Shown here: positions 32,145-38,676 of the stretch, piece by piece
Layout of the letters: every line of letters begins with the position of its first letter
Numbering within the stretch: the first letter of the stretch is position 1
IMG/VR virus record: IMGVR_UViG_3300050821_003330
Span: 1-46,442 of that record
Direction: 5' to 3' (one strand)
Source of the DNA: a virus
DNA length: 46,442 bases
Program-made: the position numbers and the translations under genes
Notes under the pieces: model-generated
What the model was told of the DNA's origin: nothing
What the model saw: the letters and a program-made list of their open reading frames with translations, nothing else
The model's database searches: none

Positions 32145-32446
32145 ACAATTTGATTTATCCTAGCTCTTTCGATTGCCTGCTCGCTATCCGCAAGGCTAGC
32201 TACTTAGCATTACACCAAAAAGCTAATATGAGCTATTATAAGGCTATTTATGCTCTTTGCCAGCGAAAAAGGTGAATTTATTTGCATCCCACATATCTAT
32301 GTGGCATTGCGCCTGCTAATAGCAATCGGCTTGCCATCTTGCCTTTTCCCTAGCAAATATAATGCGATTTTCCCCTTGCCGTCCTCCCCCTATATATGCG
32401 AGGATGGAAGCATGCAAGCCGCATTGCCTAAAAGGATAATCCCTGA
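32145..32446. other. Non-coding region upstream of the zinc-finger/GIY-YIG pair and the gene at 32447
   Basis: About 300 bases with no supported gene. Divergent transcription of the minus-strand pair and the plus-strand gene at 32447 should start here. It contains the perfect palindrome CCACATATCTATGTGG at 32289-32304, a plausible operator, and several GCTAGC/GCAAG-type words also found in the region at 30,200-30,300. AGGAT lies about ten bases before the ATG at 32447. Confidence 0.5.
32289..32304. promoter_or_regulatory. 16-bp perfect palindrome, candidate operator
   Basis: CCACATATCTATGTGG is a 7-bp perfect inverted repeat with a 2-base centre, placed midway in the divergent gap between the minus-strand zinc-finger gene and the plus-strand gene at 32447. 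No binding protein can be named. Confidence 0.4.
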
Positions 32447-32791
32447 ATGAGCACCACCCCCTTTCCCTCTTTGGACTCCGACCTTGCGGTCTGGCAGGAA
32501 AGACACAAGGTGCTTTTGAGAGACCAGAAGTATCCTTGGCGGTTGACGAGAAGGATTGTTGGTCAAATCAATGGGATACCTACAAGCCACGGCGTCTTGG
32601 TTTCAACCAACGGGATTGAATGTTACATAGAACAAGAGCAAGGTAACGGGAAAATAAAACTATTCCGCGGCCACATTGCATGGTTCATCCCCGACGACCT
32701 TGAAGATTTAGCGGAGCTAAGTGAGACCCGCGCCTCGAAATCTCCCTCTCCACGTGAAGCGAAGGTGAGGAAACAACTTGAGATTTATTGA
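32447..32791 (+). CDS. Hypothetical protein, 114 aa
   Basis: Not recognised. The central part reads like a small beta barrel (GVLVSTNGIECYIEQEQGNG, then KIKLFRGHIAWFIPDDLEDL), possibly SH3- or OB-like. The N-terminus is short and hydrophilic and the C-terminus is charged. There is no signal peptide. It lies in the early part of the plus arm among other small unknown genes. Confidence 0.65.
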   Translation: MSTTPFPSLDSDLAVWQERHKVLLRDQKYPWRLTRRIVGQINGIPTSHGVLVSTNGIECYIEQEQGNGKIKLFRGHIAWFIPDDLEDLAELSETRASKSPSPREAKVRKQLEIY

Positions 32792-32941
32792 ATGAGAGGG
32801 CATGGAAACATGATAAGTCAGCGTGTTAGCCGAACGAGCAATCGTCGGTCTGCTTGTAACGAACTATTAACACAGTTCCCCTCGCGCCAATTTGAACAAG
32901 ACCAGAAACCGCAGGTTTCCAAATCCCACTTCAACCCTTAA
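32792..32941 (+). CDS. Possible small basic protein, 49 aa (doubtful)
   Basis: A frame starting directly after the preceding stop (TGA-ATG) and ending three bases before the next gene fills the whole gap. The product is Arg/Ser/Gln-rich (RVSRTSNRRSACNELLTQF) without known features. The same DNA can fold: GTGTTA/TAACAC (32823-32873) encloses a CCG-A-ACGA hairpin with a GCAA tetraloop. Its last part is the leader hairpin also found non-coding at 33634. Either a tiny gene or a structured spacer. Confidence 0.3.
   Translation: MRGHGNMISQRVSRTSNRRSACNELLTQFPSRQFEQDQKPQVSKSHFNP
32903..32931 (+). repeat. Leader hairpin repeat, copy A
   Basis: AAACC-GCA-GGTTT within CAGAAACCGCAGGTTTCC, followed by AAATCCCACTT, lies just before the zinc-ribbon gene at 32945. 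It matches copy B at 33634-33663 with one gap and a few substitutions. Confidence 0.55.
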
Positions 32942-32944
32942 AAT

Positions 32945-33127
32945 ATGGCAAAACTAAACCTTGACCAAATAATGAACGCGGTAGAAAACGACGACATGGT
33001 CGGATTTTGCACCGCGTGCGGGCATGAACAGGATGGTTGTGAGCCGGACGCAAGGAATTATGAATGTGAGAATTGTGGTGAGAAGAAGATTTTCGGGGCA
33101 CAGGAACTTCTGATAATGTTTTGTTAA
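32945..33127 (+). CDS. Small zinc-ribbon protein, 60 aa
   Basis: Two Cys pairs, FCTACGHEQ at residues 22-30 and YECENCGEKK at 39-48, form a rubredoxin-type zinc ribbon; DGCEPDARN lies between them. Similar small zinc-ribbon proteins are widespread in phages and environmental bacteria, without a fixed function; nucleic-acid or protein binding is likely. The next gene starts one base after the stop (TAA-T-ATG). No Shine-Dalgarno sequence is visible. Confidence 0.75.
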   Translation: MAKLNLDQIMNAVENDDMVGFCTACGHEQDGCEPDARNYECENCGEKKIFGAQELLIMFC

Positions 33128-33128
33128 T

Positions 33129-33440
33129 ATGCCAACAATCCACCTTTCAGCACATCATAAAAGCGGCAAGCGTTTTCTGGCCGTGGGGCAAGACGACACG
33201 CAGGCGAAGCAGGCTTTGTATGCGTCGGTGGCTAGGGCAGACGTCGACCGTTCTTTTATCGTGGCCAATGAATACTATCACCTAATGAAGCATTTAAGGG
33301 AGTTTGAGGAAACGGTGAAGGAAAAGTGTGTTTTGCTCACGCAAGATAGTGAAGAATGGTCTTTGCGCCGTGTAAGGTTTGAAAATCAAACCATTTACGA
33401 ACTCGACGACCTACCGGGGGTGAAAACCTTTCAGCTTTAA
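33129..33440 (+). CDS. Hypothetical protein, 103 aa
   Basis: Not recognised. It is a mixed alpha/beta protein (GKRFLAVGQDDTQAKQALYA; RVRFENQTIYELDDLPGVKT) with no membrane segment. It is tightly packed in the zinc-ribbon operon: one base separates it from the genes on both sides, suggesting coupled translation. Confidence 0.65.
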   Translation: MPTIHLSAHHKSGKRFLAVGQDDTQAKQALYASVARADVDRSFIVANEYYHLMKHLREFEETVKEKCVLLTQDSEEWSLRRVRFENQTIYELDDLPGVKTFQL

Positions 33441-33441
33441 T

Positions 33442-33627
33442 ATGTGTGCTATTAATCCAGTCCATAAAAAGAGATTTGTGTTTGACGTATACACAGCCAA
33501 CCCCAAGTTAACGAAAGAAGATTTTGAAACGCTTGCGTTGGAACACCTTTTACAAGCAGAAGAACAAGCAAATGCGATTGGTGTTTTACGTTTTCATTTA
33601 AAAGAGTCAAATCAAGAAGCGGATTAA
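33442..33627 (+). CDS. Hypothetical protein, 61 aa
   Basis: Not recognised. A short, largely helical protein (KLTKEDFETLALEHLLQAEE) beginning MCAINPVHKKRFVFDVYTAN. It follows the previous gene by one base. The intergenic leader that follows carries hairpin copy B. Confidence 0.6.
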   Translation: MCAINPVHKKRFVFDVYTANPKLTKEDFETLALEHLLQAEEQANAIGVLRFHLKESNQEAD

Positions 33628-33633
33628 CAAAAG

Positions 33634-33663
33634 CAGGAAACCGAAGGTTTCCAAGTCTAACTT
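33634..33663 (+). repeat. Leader hairpin repeat, copy B
   Basis: GGAAACC-GAA-GGTTTCC is a perfect 7-bp stem with a three-base loop, followed by AAGTCTAACTT and then the ATG at 33664. Sequence and position match copy A at 32903. There is no U-run, so it is not a simple terminator. Confidence 0.6.
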
Positions 33664-33804
33664 ATGAACAACAACACAAAAGCAAGAATACGTCGGTGGC
33701 GTAAAGGAATTAGAATATCTACTGGAAAGAATCCACAAGCGCAGAAACGCAAGTCCCTTCCGAACGGACGCATGTGGGGCAAGACACTTTCATCCAAAAT
33801 ATAA
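33664..33804 (+). CDS. Small basic protein, 46 aa
   Basis: A strongly basic peptide (TKARIRRWRKGIRISTG; QAQKRKSLPNGRMWGK) with a calculated excess of Arg and Lys and no acidic patch, suggesting nucleic-acid binding. It lies directly after leader hairpin copy B. No family is recognised; the gene call rests on packing and the clean ATG-to-TAA frame. Confidence 0.5.
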   Translation: MNNNTKARIRRWRKGIRISTGKNPQAQKRKSLPNGRMWGKTLSSKI

Positions 33805-33825
33805 ACCCCTAACAAACAAAAACAA

Positions 33826-33978
33826 ATGACCATAAATGAAGCAGTGGCAAAACTACAAGAAGTCCATAAAGGCTTGAGTGAGTTCACAACGACAGAAACA
33901 AACGAGGATGATGTTTTGAACGCGGTTTCCTCGGTCGAGGACGCTATCTCGTTTCTTGAAGCCATTGAACAGGAATAA
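33826..33978 (+). CDS. Small acidic helical protein, 50 aa
   Basis: An acidic protein (MTINEAVAKLQEVHKGLSEF; TNEDDVLNAVSSVEDAISFL) predicted as two amphipathic helices. There is no known domain. It follows the small basic gene by 21 bases and ends with tandem stops TAATAA. Confidence 0.55.
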   Translation: MTINEAVAKLQEVHKGLSEFTTTETNEDDVLNAVSSVEDAISFLEAIEQE

Positions 33979-34081
33979 TAATTTCACGCCGTTAGGCGTA
34001 AACCGACACCTTGACGGTTTCAAGGTAGGTGGACGTGGAGACCATCAAAACTTCCCCACACAAACAAAACATAAAGTAAAA
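33979..34081. other. Leader region with hairpin before the 229-residue gene
   Basis: A 103-base gap carrying the stem ACCTTGA/TCAAGGT (34008-34026, loop CGGTT) and a small GCC/GGC stem just upstream. It may be a structured 5' leader or promoter region; nothing more can be said. Confidence 0.35.
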
Positions 34082-34771
34082 ATGAAACAAACCGAATACC
34101 GTTCACTTGGCATTGATGTCAAGTTGAACACACCCGATAGTGTTGCTGAATTCGACGCATTGGCAAAGCGTGTCGATGGCTGTTTGGAAGAGGCAACGAA
34201 CAATGTTGTCTACCGTGGGATGCTCGCGGAGTTCCGTGAGACTTTTCTGCATGGTTGTGAAAAGACCGAAGACTCTCCCGCTATCAAAGGCGTGGAAGAA
34301 CGCAGCGGGATTGAACGTAAGTTCAAAACCGTGATGAAGGACGGAAAAACTGTCCTGCGGAACGGAGAAGAAGTCACAGTCTGGGCCGAAACCGAAGGCG
34401 ACTACTTCAAGCGTGTGCTTGCGGAGTTGTCCAAGAAAGAAGGAAAGGATGTGCCCGCAGCGCATTTCCAAACCCTCGCAGATGAAGTCGCTGCCTCTCT
34501 GGTCTTCGACCCGACCGAGCGCGAACGCAAAGAACGCGGCCCGGTCAAGCTCGCCAAGATGTATGTCGAAAAAGCCACGGAGGTCCTCACCCAAGGACGT
34601 CACGAAAAGGTCATTCAACACATCCAGAAAGACCTCAAGGACACGGTGCCGGTGCCGGTTCTGGCCGACGGCGACACGGAAGAAGTCAAGACCAAGAACA
34701 TCAACGCTTTGGGTCATTACATCAAGGCGCACATCTCTTGGAAGGAGAAGAACTCCGTAGCAAAGTATTAA
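34082..34771 (+). CDS. Hypothetical protein, 229 aa, possibly abundant
   Basis: Not recognised. A charged, mostly helical soluble protein (SVAEFDALAKRVDGCLEEAT; GVEERSGIERKFKTVMKDGK; RHEKVIQHIQKDLKDT). The frame is open upstream to 33956, but the ATG at 34082 follows an A-rich leader and excludes the region that forms a hairpin. Its own leader upstream and a strong terminator-like hairpin downstream (34793) suggest a separate, possibly highly expressed transcript. GC content is higher than in neighbouring small genes. Confidence 0.7.
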   Translation: MKQTEYRSLGIDVKLNTPDSVAEFDALAKRVDGCLEEATNNVVYRGMLAEFRETFLHGCEKTEDSPAIKGVEERSGIERKFKTVMKDGKTVLRNGEEVTVWAETEGDYFKRVLAELSKKEGKDVPAAHFQTLADEVAASLVFDPTERERKERGPVKLAKMYVEKATEVLTQGRHEKVIQHIQKDLKDTVPVPVLADGDTEEVKTKNINALGHYIKAHISWKEKNSVAKY

Positions 34772-34792
34772 GCCTTAGTCTTCTTTCAACAC

Positions 34793-34820
34793 GGAGCCAT
34801 CTTCGGGTGGCTCCCTTTGA
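34793..34820 (+). terminator. Strong hairpin with UUCG tetraloop, probable terminator or processing site
   Basis: GGAGCCATC-TTCG-GGTGGCTCC (34793-34814) forms a 9-bp stem closed by the very stable UUCG loop, followed by CTTTGA. The U-run is short, so termination may be partial. It lies 22 bases after the 229-residue gene. Confidence 0.6.
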
Positions 34821-34832
34821 GGGAAGAAAAAT

Positions 34833-34857
34833 GTGCGGTTATAAAATATAACAGGAC
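34833..34857 (+). repeat. 25-bp dispersed near-palindrome, copy 7 (before a start codon)
   Basis: Reads GTGCGGTTAT-AAAAT-ATAACAGGAC. Its last bases AGGA form the ribosome binding site for the ATG at 34862, five bases away. It shares the variant arm CAGGAC with copy 8. Confidence 0.85.
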
Positions 34858-34861
34858 TTGG

Positions 34862-35062
34862 ATGCAAGAAATCAAAAACTTTAACCTTGAAAAGATAGCC
34901 GACCCTGTCTTTCCTAACAAGTTAAGGTATAAATTCCGGCAAGGCAAAATCACGGTTTGGTCGGCAATTTTTGATGATACAACACCGAAAGAAGAATTAA
35001 AAAATATCCTTTTGGAGTTTGAACATCGAGTAAACGAAGAAAAACGTTTCTGGAACATATGA
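34862..35062 (+). CDS. Hypothetical protein, 66 aa
   Basis: Not recognised. A small basic alpha/beta protein (PVFPNKLRYKFRQGKITVWS; ELKNILLEFEHRVNEEKRFW). The start at 34862 is supported by AGGA contributed by palindrome copy 7. It overlaps the next gene as ATGA. Confidence 0.6.
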   Translation: MQEIKNFNLEKIADPVFPNKLRYKFRQGKITVWSAIFDDTTPKEELKNILLEFEHRVNEEKRFWNI

Positions 35063-35283
35063 AAATCACTAAAGATAACATAAAACAATTTAGGCGTGAG
35101 CGTATCGCTTTTTTAGATGGAGTAATCGAAGGTATTACTTTATATGCGGTTTGGTCAAATGGAGAACAATTAGTTGGTTGTCTACGTGCCCCATTACAAC
35201 AAGTGCTTCTACCATACGTAGAAGAAAAGACAAGAATAATTAAAGAACTTTCCATAGACGAGGCTTTACTAACAAAGGTCTAA
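35059..35283 (+). CDS. Hypothetical protein, 74 aa
   Basis: Not recognised. It begins MKITKDNIKQFRRERIAFLD and ends with an amphipathic helix (VEEKTRIIKELSIDEALL). It has a conserved-looking VWSNGEQLVGCLRAPL strand pair. It is translationally coupled to the gene before it by an ATGA overlap. Confidence 0.6.
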   Translation: MKITKDNIKQFRRERIAFLDGVIEGITLYAVWSNGEQLVGCLRAPLQQVLLPYVEEKTRIIKELSIDEALLTKV

Positions 35284-35285
35284 AA

Positions 35286-35492
35286 ATGCCCCTAACTCAA
35301 AACTACGACAAATTCCTCATTCTCGGTCGTTTGACCGACCGGACAATAGCCAAGTATCAAAAACTAGGCTTCTACGGCGTGGACGCGATGAAGGCTTTGC
35401 AAGTTCGTGACGCGAGAAGGAACAAAGCCACGGAGGAACGTAAAAAGCAGGTGGGGAAACCATCGAAGATGGAAATGTTAAAGATTTACTAA
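35286..35492 (+). CDS. Hypothetical basic protein, 68 aa
   Basis: Not recognised. A strongly basic, helical C-terminal half (QVRDARRNKATEERKKQVGK) suggests nucleic-acid binding. The N-terminal half (KFLILGRLTDRTIAKYQKLG) could be a short helix-turn-helix-like fold. It lies two bases after the preceding gene. Confidence 0.6.
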   Translation: MPLTQNYDKFLILGRLTDRTIAKYQKLGFYGVDAMKALQVRDARRNKATEERKKQVGKPSKMEMLKIY

Positions 35493-35493
35493 T

Positions 35494-36066
35494 ATGGAAA
35501 CCACTCAACCCCAATCTTCCCAAATCCCATGGCGTCTACGTGAAGAACAATTCCGTCGTTATGAGGAAATCCTCAAACGCGCTGTGGAAACCTTCCCCCT
35601 TGTTTATAGGGTTAATCCAAAAGACTGGGACTTGCCTAATGCTTTAGTAACGTGTTCGGCAAGACTCCGGGACGCCAAGATTTCATTCTTGCGTTACAAC
35701 TGGCCCTCCGTGATTGACCGTCAAAGATACCTCGAAATCCAAGAAGAACTAGTCGTCGCCGAAGGCACCGGCTTCCTCGTTCTTGGTCGTCTCGATGAAG
35801 TCCGTGCCTTTTTCAAATCCCAAGTCCCGCAACATCCCTTAATCTCCTCGGACAAGGTGCAAGAAGACGCTTATGAACTTGGCGTCACACGTGACCAATT
35901 CTTCTTTCTATGCCAACTCGCGGCCAACAACGCCTTTTCAAAAGACCTTGTAATCTTCTCCAGTGACGAGCTTTTCAACCTCAACGAACACGCACCACTT
36001 GCCTCTGACACCTATGCGATAAGTATAGTCTCCGAAGGGGAGAAGTGGCGTATCTTGACTACATAA
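35494..36066 (+). CDS. Hypothetical protein, 190 aa
   Basis: Not recognised. A soluble alpha/beta protein with no signal peptide (WRLREEQFRRYEEILKRAVE; DRQRYLEIQEELVVAEGTGF). It begins one base after the previous stop (TAA-T-ATG) without a visible Shine-Dalgarno sequence. Confidence 0.65.
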   Translation: METTQPQSSQIPWRLREEQFRRYEEILKRAVETFPLVYRVNPKDWDLPNALVTCSARLRDAKISFLRYNWPSVIDRQRYLEIQEELVVAEGTGFLVLGRLDEVRAFFKSQVPQHPLISSDKVQEDAYELGVTRDQFFFLCQLAANNAFSKDLVIFSSDELFNLNEHAPLASDTYAISIVSEGEKWRILTT

Positions 36067-36070
36067 ATAT

Positions 36071-37195
36071 ATGAGCTACGTAGTAAAAGACGGTGACAAG
36101 TTTTATCAGATGAACCCGCCGGATATCCAGACTGGCGACGAAATCTTAATCGGTAAGAACTGGTTCGATTACCGAGAAATCTGTGATGAACCAGAAAAGT
36201 GCGGACTGCATAAACAACGAAAACGCCGCCGGCTTATCGACCCCAACTTGAACGCCAAGCCGGGAGAGACGTGGAAAATTGTGGGGTTGGAAGATTCAAT
36301 GCCAAACGATTATGAACTATTCAACAAAAACGACAACGAGTGGCACGGTTATTTCTCTAACTATCAAGGAAAACTCACAGTAAAAGAATGGCTACTCGAC
36401 GCTGAGAACATCCTCGCCATTCGCGTCCGCGTGGAGCAGGATGAGATGGGTAAAGTCGATAAGCAAGACGAGTCAATGCTTACTGAAAAGGAGATGGCCG
36501 CACTGAACAAATCAGTTAAGCCATTTAACAAAAAGCTCGTTCCAGTTGAGAGCAACACGGGGCAGGAGATTTGTGAGTGTGGGCACCGTAATGATTCGCA
36601 TTCAGCTAATAGGTGTTTCGGCACATGGGAATGCCTCTGCCAACAATTCAAACCCGCAACCCGGAAGGAAGGTGATGAAGGACATTGTGATAATGCCATG
36701 ATTCATCCGCGCATCTACACTCATTGCCCTGCTTGCGGTAATGACACATTGACCATTAACAAAGGTCATCTACTTTGCACTTGGCATGAATGTCCTGAAC
36801 CTACGTTGATTGACAAAGGCCAGCGAGTCCCTCCCAAACCCGTATCCGTGAAGGAGAGGTTGCCGATGATTGAACTTTACAAGTTCGTTCGTGCTCGTGG
36901 TTTAGTTGAAGATAAGATAGCCTGTGACAATGGTATTGGCACTCATCAATGTGACTATCATGCCGGTGCAGCTAACAAATGCGTTGAGATATGGGAATGG
37001 ATTGAGATTAATGGTGGATTAACTAAGGAGCAAATCATGAATGCAAGAGCCATCCCACCCACTCCCACCACGAGCGATGAGGGGTTTGAGGAGTGGTGGT
37101 TTCGGCATACGAAAGTAAATGTAGACATAATGGATGATGAAAAGGCATTAGCACTAGCAGCATGGCACGCTGCTAAGAAGAAGGAGGGGGTGTGA
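36071..37195 (+). CDS. Multi-zinc-finger protein of unknown function, 374 aa
   Basis: A mosaic, Cys-rich protein. After a beta-rich N-terminal domain with EICDEPEKCGLHKQRKRRRL at 36-55, there is a Cys/His cluster ICECGHRNDSHSANRCFG near residue 168 and a zinc ribbon HCPACGNDTLTINKGHLLC near 219. A further pair follows in GTHQCDYHAGAANKCVE. The C-terminus has the FEEWWFRHTK...KALALAAWHAA pattern found at the ends of many small phage proteins. The gene looks assembled from several small phage domains. Role unknown. Confidence 0.6.
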   Translation: MSYVVKDGDKFYQMNPPDIQTGDEILIGKNWFDYREICDEPEKCGLHKQRKRRRLIDPNLNAKPGETWKIVGLEDSMPNDYELFNKNDNEWHGYFSNYQGKLTVKEWLLDAENILAIRVRVEQDEMGKVDKQDESMLTEKEMAALNKSVKPFNKKLVPVESNTGQEICECGHRNDSHSANRCFGTWECLCQQFKPATRKEGDEGHCDNAMIHPRIYTHCPACGNDTLTINKGHLLCTWHECPEPTLIDKGQRVPPKPVSVKERLPMIELYKFVRARGLVEDKIACDNGIGTHQCDYHAGAANKCVEIWEWIEINGGLTKEQIMNARAIPPTPTTSDEGFEEWWFRHTKVNVDIMDDEKALALAAWHAAKKKEGV

Positions 37196-37356
37196 AGAAA
37201 TACGCAACCTATGTGATGATTCTACTGGCAGGCATGGCTATTGGAATGGATGATTTACCGTGGGCACTATTTTGGGGAATCTTTGGAGGACTACTGCTCG
37301 ACTGGAATTGGATAACCCAACCCACCAACAATGACAAGCGAAAGGATGAGGAATGA
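37192..37356 (+). CDS. Small two-helix membrane protein, 54 aa
   Basis: Starts with GTG at 37192, overlapping the previous stop (GTGTGA) and preceded by GGAGG at good distance. Two hydrophobic segments (YVMILLAGMAIGM and LFWGIFGGLLLDW) are followed by a hydrophilic, charged tail. It overlaps the next gene as ATGA. This may be a holin-like or other membrane effector. The strong ribosome binding site and two-sided overlap make it a convincing gene despite its size. Confidence 0.6.
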   Translation: MKKYATYVMILLAGMAIGMDDLPWALFWGIFGGLLLDWNWITQPTNNDKRKDEE

Positions 37357-37544
37357 AAACATGGGCAGTTAAAGTGATTCAAGCGGAAGGCAATCGCACT
37401 ACAACGTGGTTTGTAAAAGCAAGCACACAAAAAGACGCAGAACAACTAGCATTTGCTTTGGACGGCAGATGGGGCAAAGAGAAAGACGCAAGAGATATGC
37501 TTGCGTTAGCTCAAACCTATTCATCAGCTATTCCAAAACCATAA
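37353..37544 (+). CDS. Hypothetical protein, 63 aa
   Basis: Not recognised. It resembles short ferredoxin-like or dsRBD-like phage proteins in pattern (TWAVKVIQAEGNRTTTWFVK, then KDAEQLAFALDG): two strands, a helix and a C-terminal helix. It is coupled to the membrane-protein gene by an ATGA overlap. Confidence 0.6.
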   Translation: MKTWAVKVIQAEGNRTTTWFVKASTQKDAEQLAFALDGRWGKEKDARDMLALAQTYSSAIPKP

Positions 37545-37567
37545 CCCCTCAACCTCAAAGCGGTGAT

Positions 37568-37681
37568 ATGAAAAAAGATTTTATGTTTTATGTGTGCCTC
37601 GGATTTATTTGTAGCACATTGTTCGTCATAGAAATGTTGTTGCAGGAGATATTACAACTCTTACAAAAGGCAATTAAATGA
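37568..37681 (+). CDS. Tiny single-pass membrane protein, 37 aa
   Basis: One hydrophobic helix (MFYVCLGFICSTLFVIEMLL) between a short basic N-terminus and an amphipathic C-terminal helix. The frame is open further upstream, but the ATG at 37568 excludes the neighbouring gene. Function unknown. Confidence 0.45.
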   Translation: MKKDFMFYVCLGFICSTLFVIEMLLQEILQLLQKAIK

Positions 37682-37736
37682 CCTCCCACAAACACTTTAA
37701 GAAAGGTGGTGAATAAACCATGAAGACACGAATATT

Positions 37737-37805
37737 TGGGTATGCTTAGACAGCATAATATTAACTGCTCAAGCGCAGGCAAGTCTTTCGAGAACCCATT
37801 TTTTT
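37737..37805 (+). ncRNA. Candidate branched RNA with terminator-like U-run
   Basis: TGGGT (37737-37741) pairs with ACCCA (37794-37798) and is followed by seven T. Inside are three small hairpins: ATGC/GCAT, CTGC/GCAG and TCT-TTCG-AGA, the last stacked directly on the closing stem. The arrangement is cloverleaf-like, but it does not fit a functional tRNA. It may be a terminator with internal structure or a small RNA. Confidence 0.35.
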
Positions 37806-37832
37806 GGTTGCAGAAACACAAACATTAAACCT

Positions 37833-38309
37833 ATGCCCGACTCACCTCCCTTAACCCTAACCTCTCCATACGACCCGGAACGTCCCGATGACGATAAATG
37901 TCGTATCCAGTGTAATATTAACAACGAAGACTACACCCTTATAAAAATGATGCGTCTCCGTTGGGGGAATCTGGAATCCACTCTCGGCACCCTCGTTCAC
38001 GGTCTCTCCGAGGCTTGTAGAGAATTTCAAATCAAAGACTATCAACAATACGAATCCTATGTCCGACTCATCAAATCCATCACCTTTGAACACAACGGAA
38101 AAGTCTACCGACCCTACGCCGACCCTCTACCAACAGGAGGAACCCCTTCTGTCCTTGACACCAAAACGTCTAACGGAGATGACGGAGGAAGAACTCAACG
38201 CGAACATCTCCCACTGGAGGACGCTCCGTCAAAGCAGCCCAACGCTAAGAAGCGAGCTACAAAAGGACACGGAGGAGTTAATGGGGGGAAAGGGACAGAA
38301 AAAGGTTGA
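37833..38309 (+). CDS. Hypothetical protein, 158 aa, with disordered C-terminus overlapping the next gene
   Basis: Not recognised. Residues 1-105 look folded (CRIQCNINNEDYTLIKMMRL; CREFQIKDYQQYESYVRLIK; EHNGKVYRPYADPL). The last ~50 residues are Gly/Lys/Ser-rich and disordered, exactly where another frame (38059-38325) begins to encode a folded segment. The two genes overlap by 251 bases. NNEDYTLIKMMRLRWGNLES resembles a ribbon-helix-helix-like segment, which would suit a small DNA-binding protein, but this is weak. Confidence 0.6.
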   Translation: MPDSPPLTLTSPYDPERPDDDKCRIQCNINNEDYTLIKMMRLRWGNLESTLGTLVHGLSEACREFQIKDYQQYESYVRLIKSITFEHNGKVYRPYADPLPTGGTPSVLDTKTSNGDDGGRTQREHLPLEDAPSKQPNAKKRATKGHGGVNGGKGTEKG

Positions 38310-38325
38310 CCTTTCGGAGTATTAA
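38059..38325 (+). CDS. Overlapping small protein, 88 aa, in the +1 frame
   Basis: The first ~30 residues are low complexity, but residues 30-75 read like a real phage protein family (LSLTPKRLTEMTEEELNANI, then HWRTLRQSSPTLRSELQ), a pattern seen in many small phage proteins of unknown function. Most of its folded part lies where the 158-residue gene is disordered. The true start may be the internal ATG at 38179, or the frame may be entered by +1 frameshifting. Confidence 0.5.
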   Translation: MSDSSNPSPLNTTEKSTDPTPTLYQQEEPLLSLTPKRLTEMTEEELNANISHWRTLRQSSPTLRSELQKDTEELMGGKGQKKVDLSEY

Positions 38326-38337
38326 AAAAGGAAACTT

Positions 38338-38676
38338 ATGGGACTTGATGTTTCACACGGAAACTTTTCAATGAGCTATGGTTCTTTCAATATACTAAGA
38401 ACCAAAATTTGTAGTTCATTAGGTTTAGAAATGAACTCTTTTAAGGGATTCGGTGGGTTTCGTGATTGGAAAGAACTTAAATCACCAATTAAACCATTAC
38501 TTAATCACTCAGATTGTGATGGGAATTTAACGGTAGCCGAAATGGAAGCAATGATTCCTGAACTAGAAAGATTGGTTGGTCTTTGGGAACCTACCTATTT
38601 CAAAAGTTGTTTAATCGAGCTAATTGACTCAATGAAAATCGCAGTAAACGATAAAGAACCACTAGAATTTCAATGA
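38338..38676 (+). CDS. Conserved phage/bacterial hypothetical protein (MGLDVSHG family), 112 aa
   Basis: The opening MGLDVSHGNFSMSYGSFN and the later LNHSDCDGNLTVAEMEAMIP match a small family found in phages and bacteria with no known function. The HSDCDG motif followed by acidic residues might bind a metal. It overlaps the nuclease gene downstream as ATGA. Base composition is more AT-rich than in the following recombination genes. Confidence 0.65.
   Translation: MGLDVSHGNFSMSYGSFNILRTKICSSLGLEMNSFKGFGGFRDWKELKSPIKPLLNHSDCDGNLTVAEMEAMIPELERLVGLWEPTYFKSCLIELIDSMKIAVNDKEPLEFQ

Noticed and set aside
34103-34732. A 209-codon minus-strand frame opposite the 229-residue gene
   Set aside because: Its product is His/Phe/Leu-biased antisense sequence; the plus strand has a leader and a downstream hairpin that fit a real gene.
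37737-37798. Possible functional tRNA
   Set aside because: The acceptor stem is only 5 bp, there is no proper anticodon arm and no GTTCRA-type T-loop; kept only as a structured-RNA candidate.
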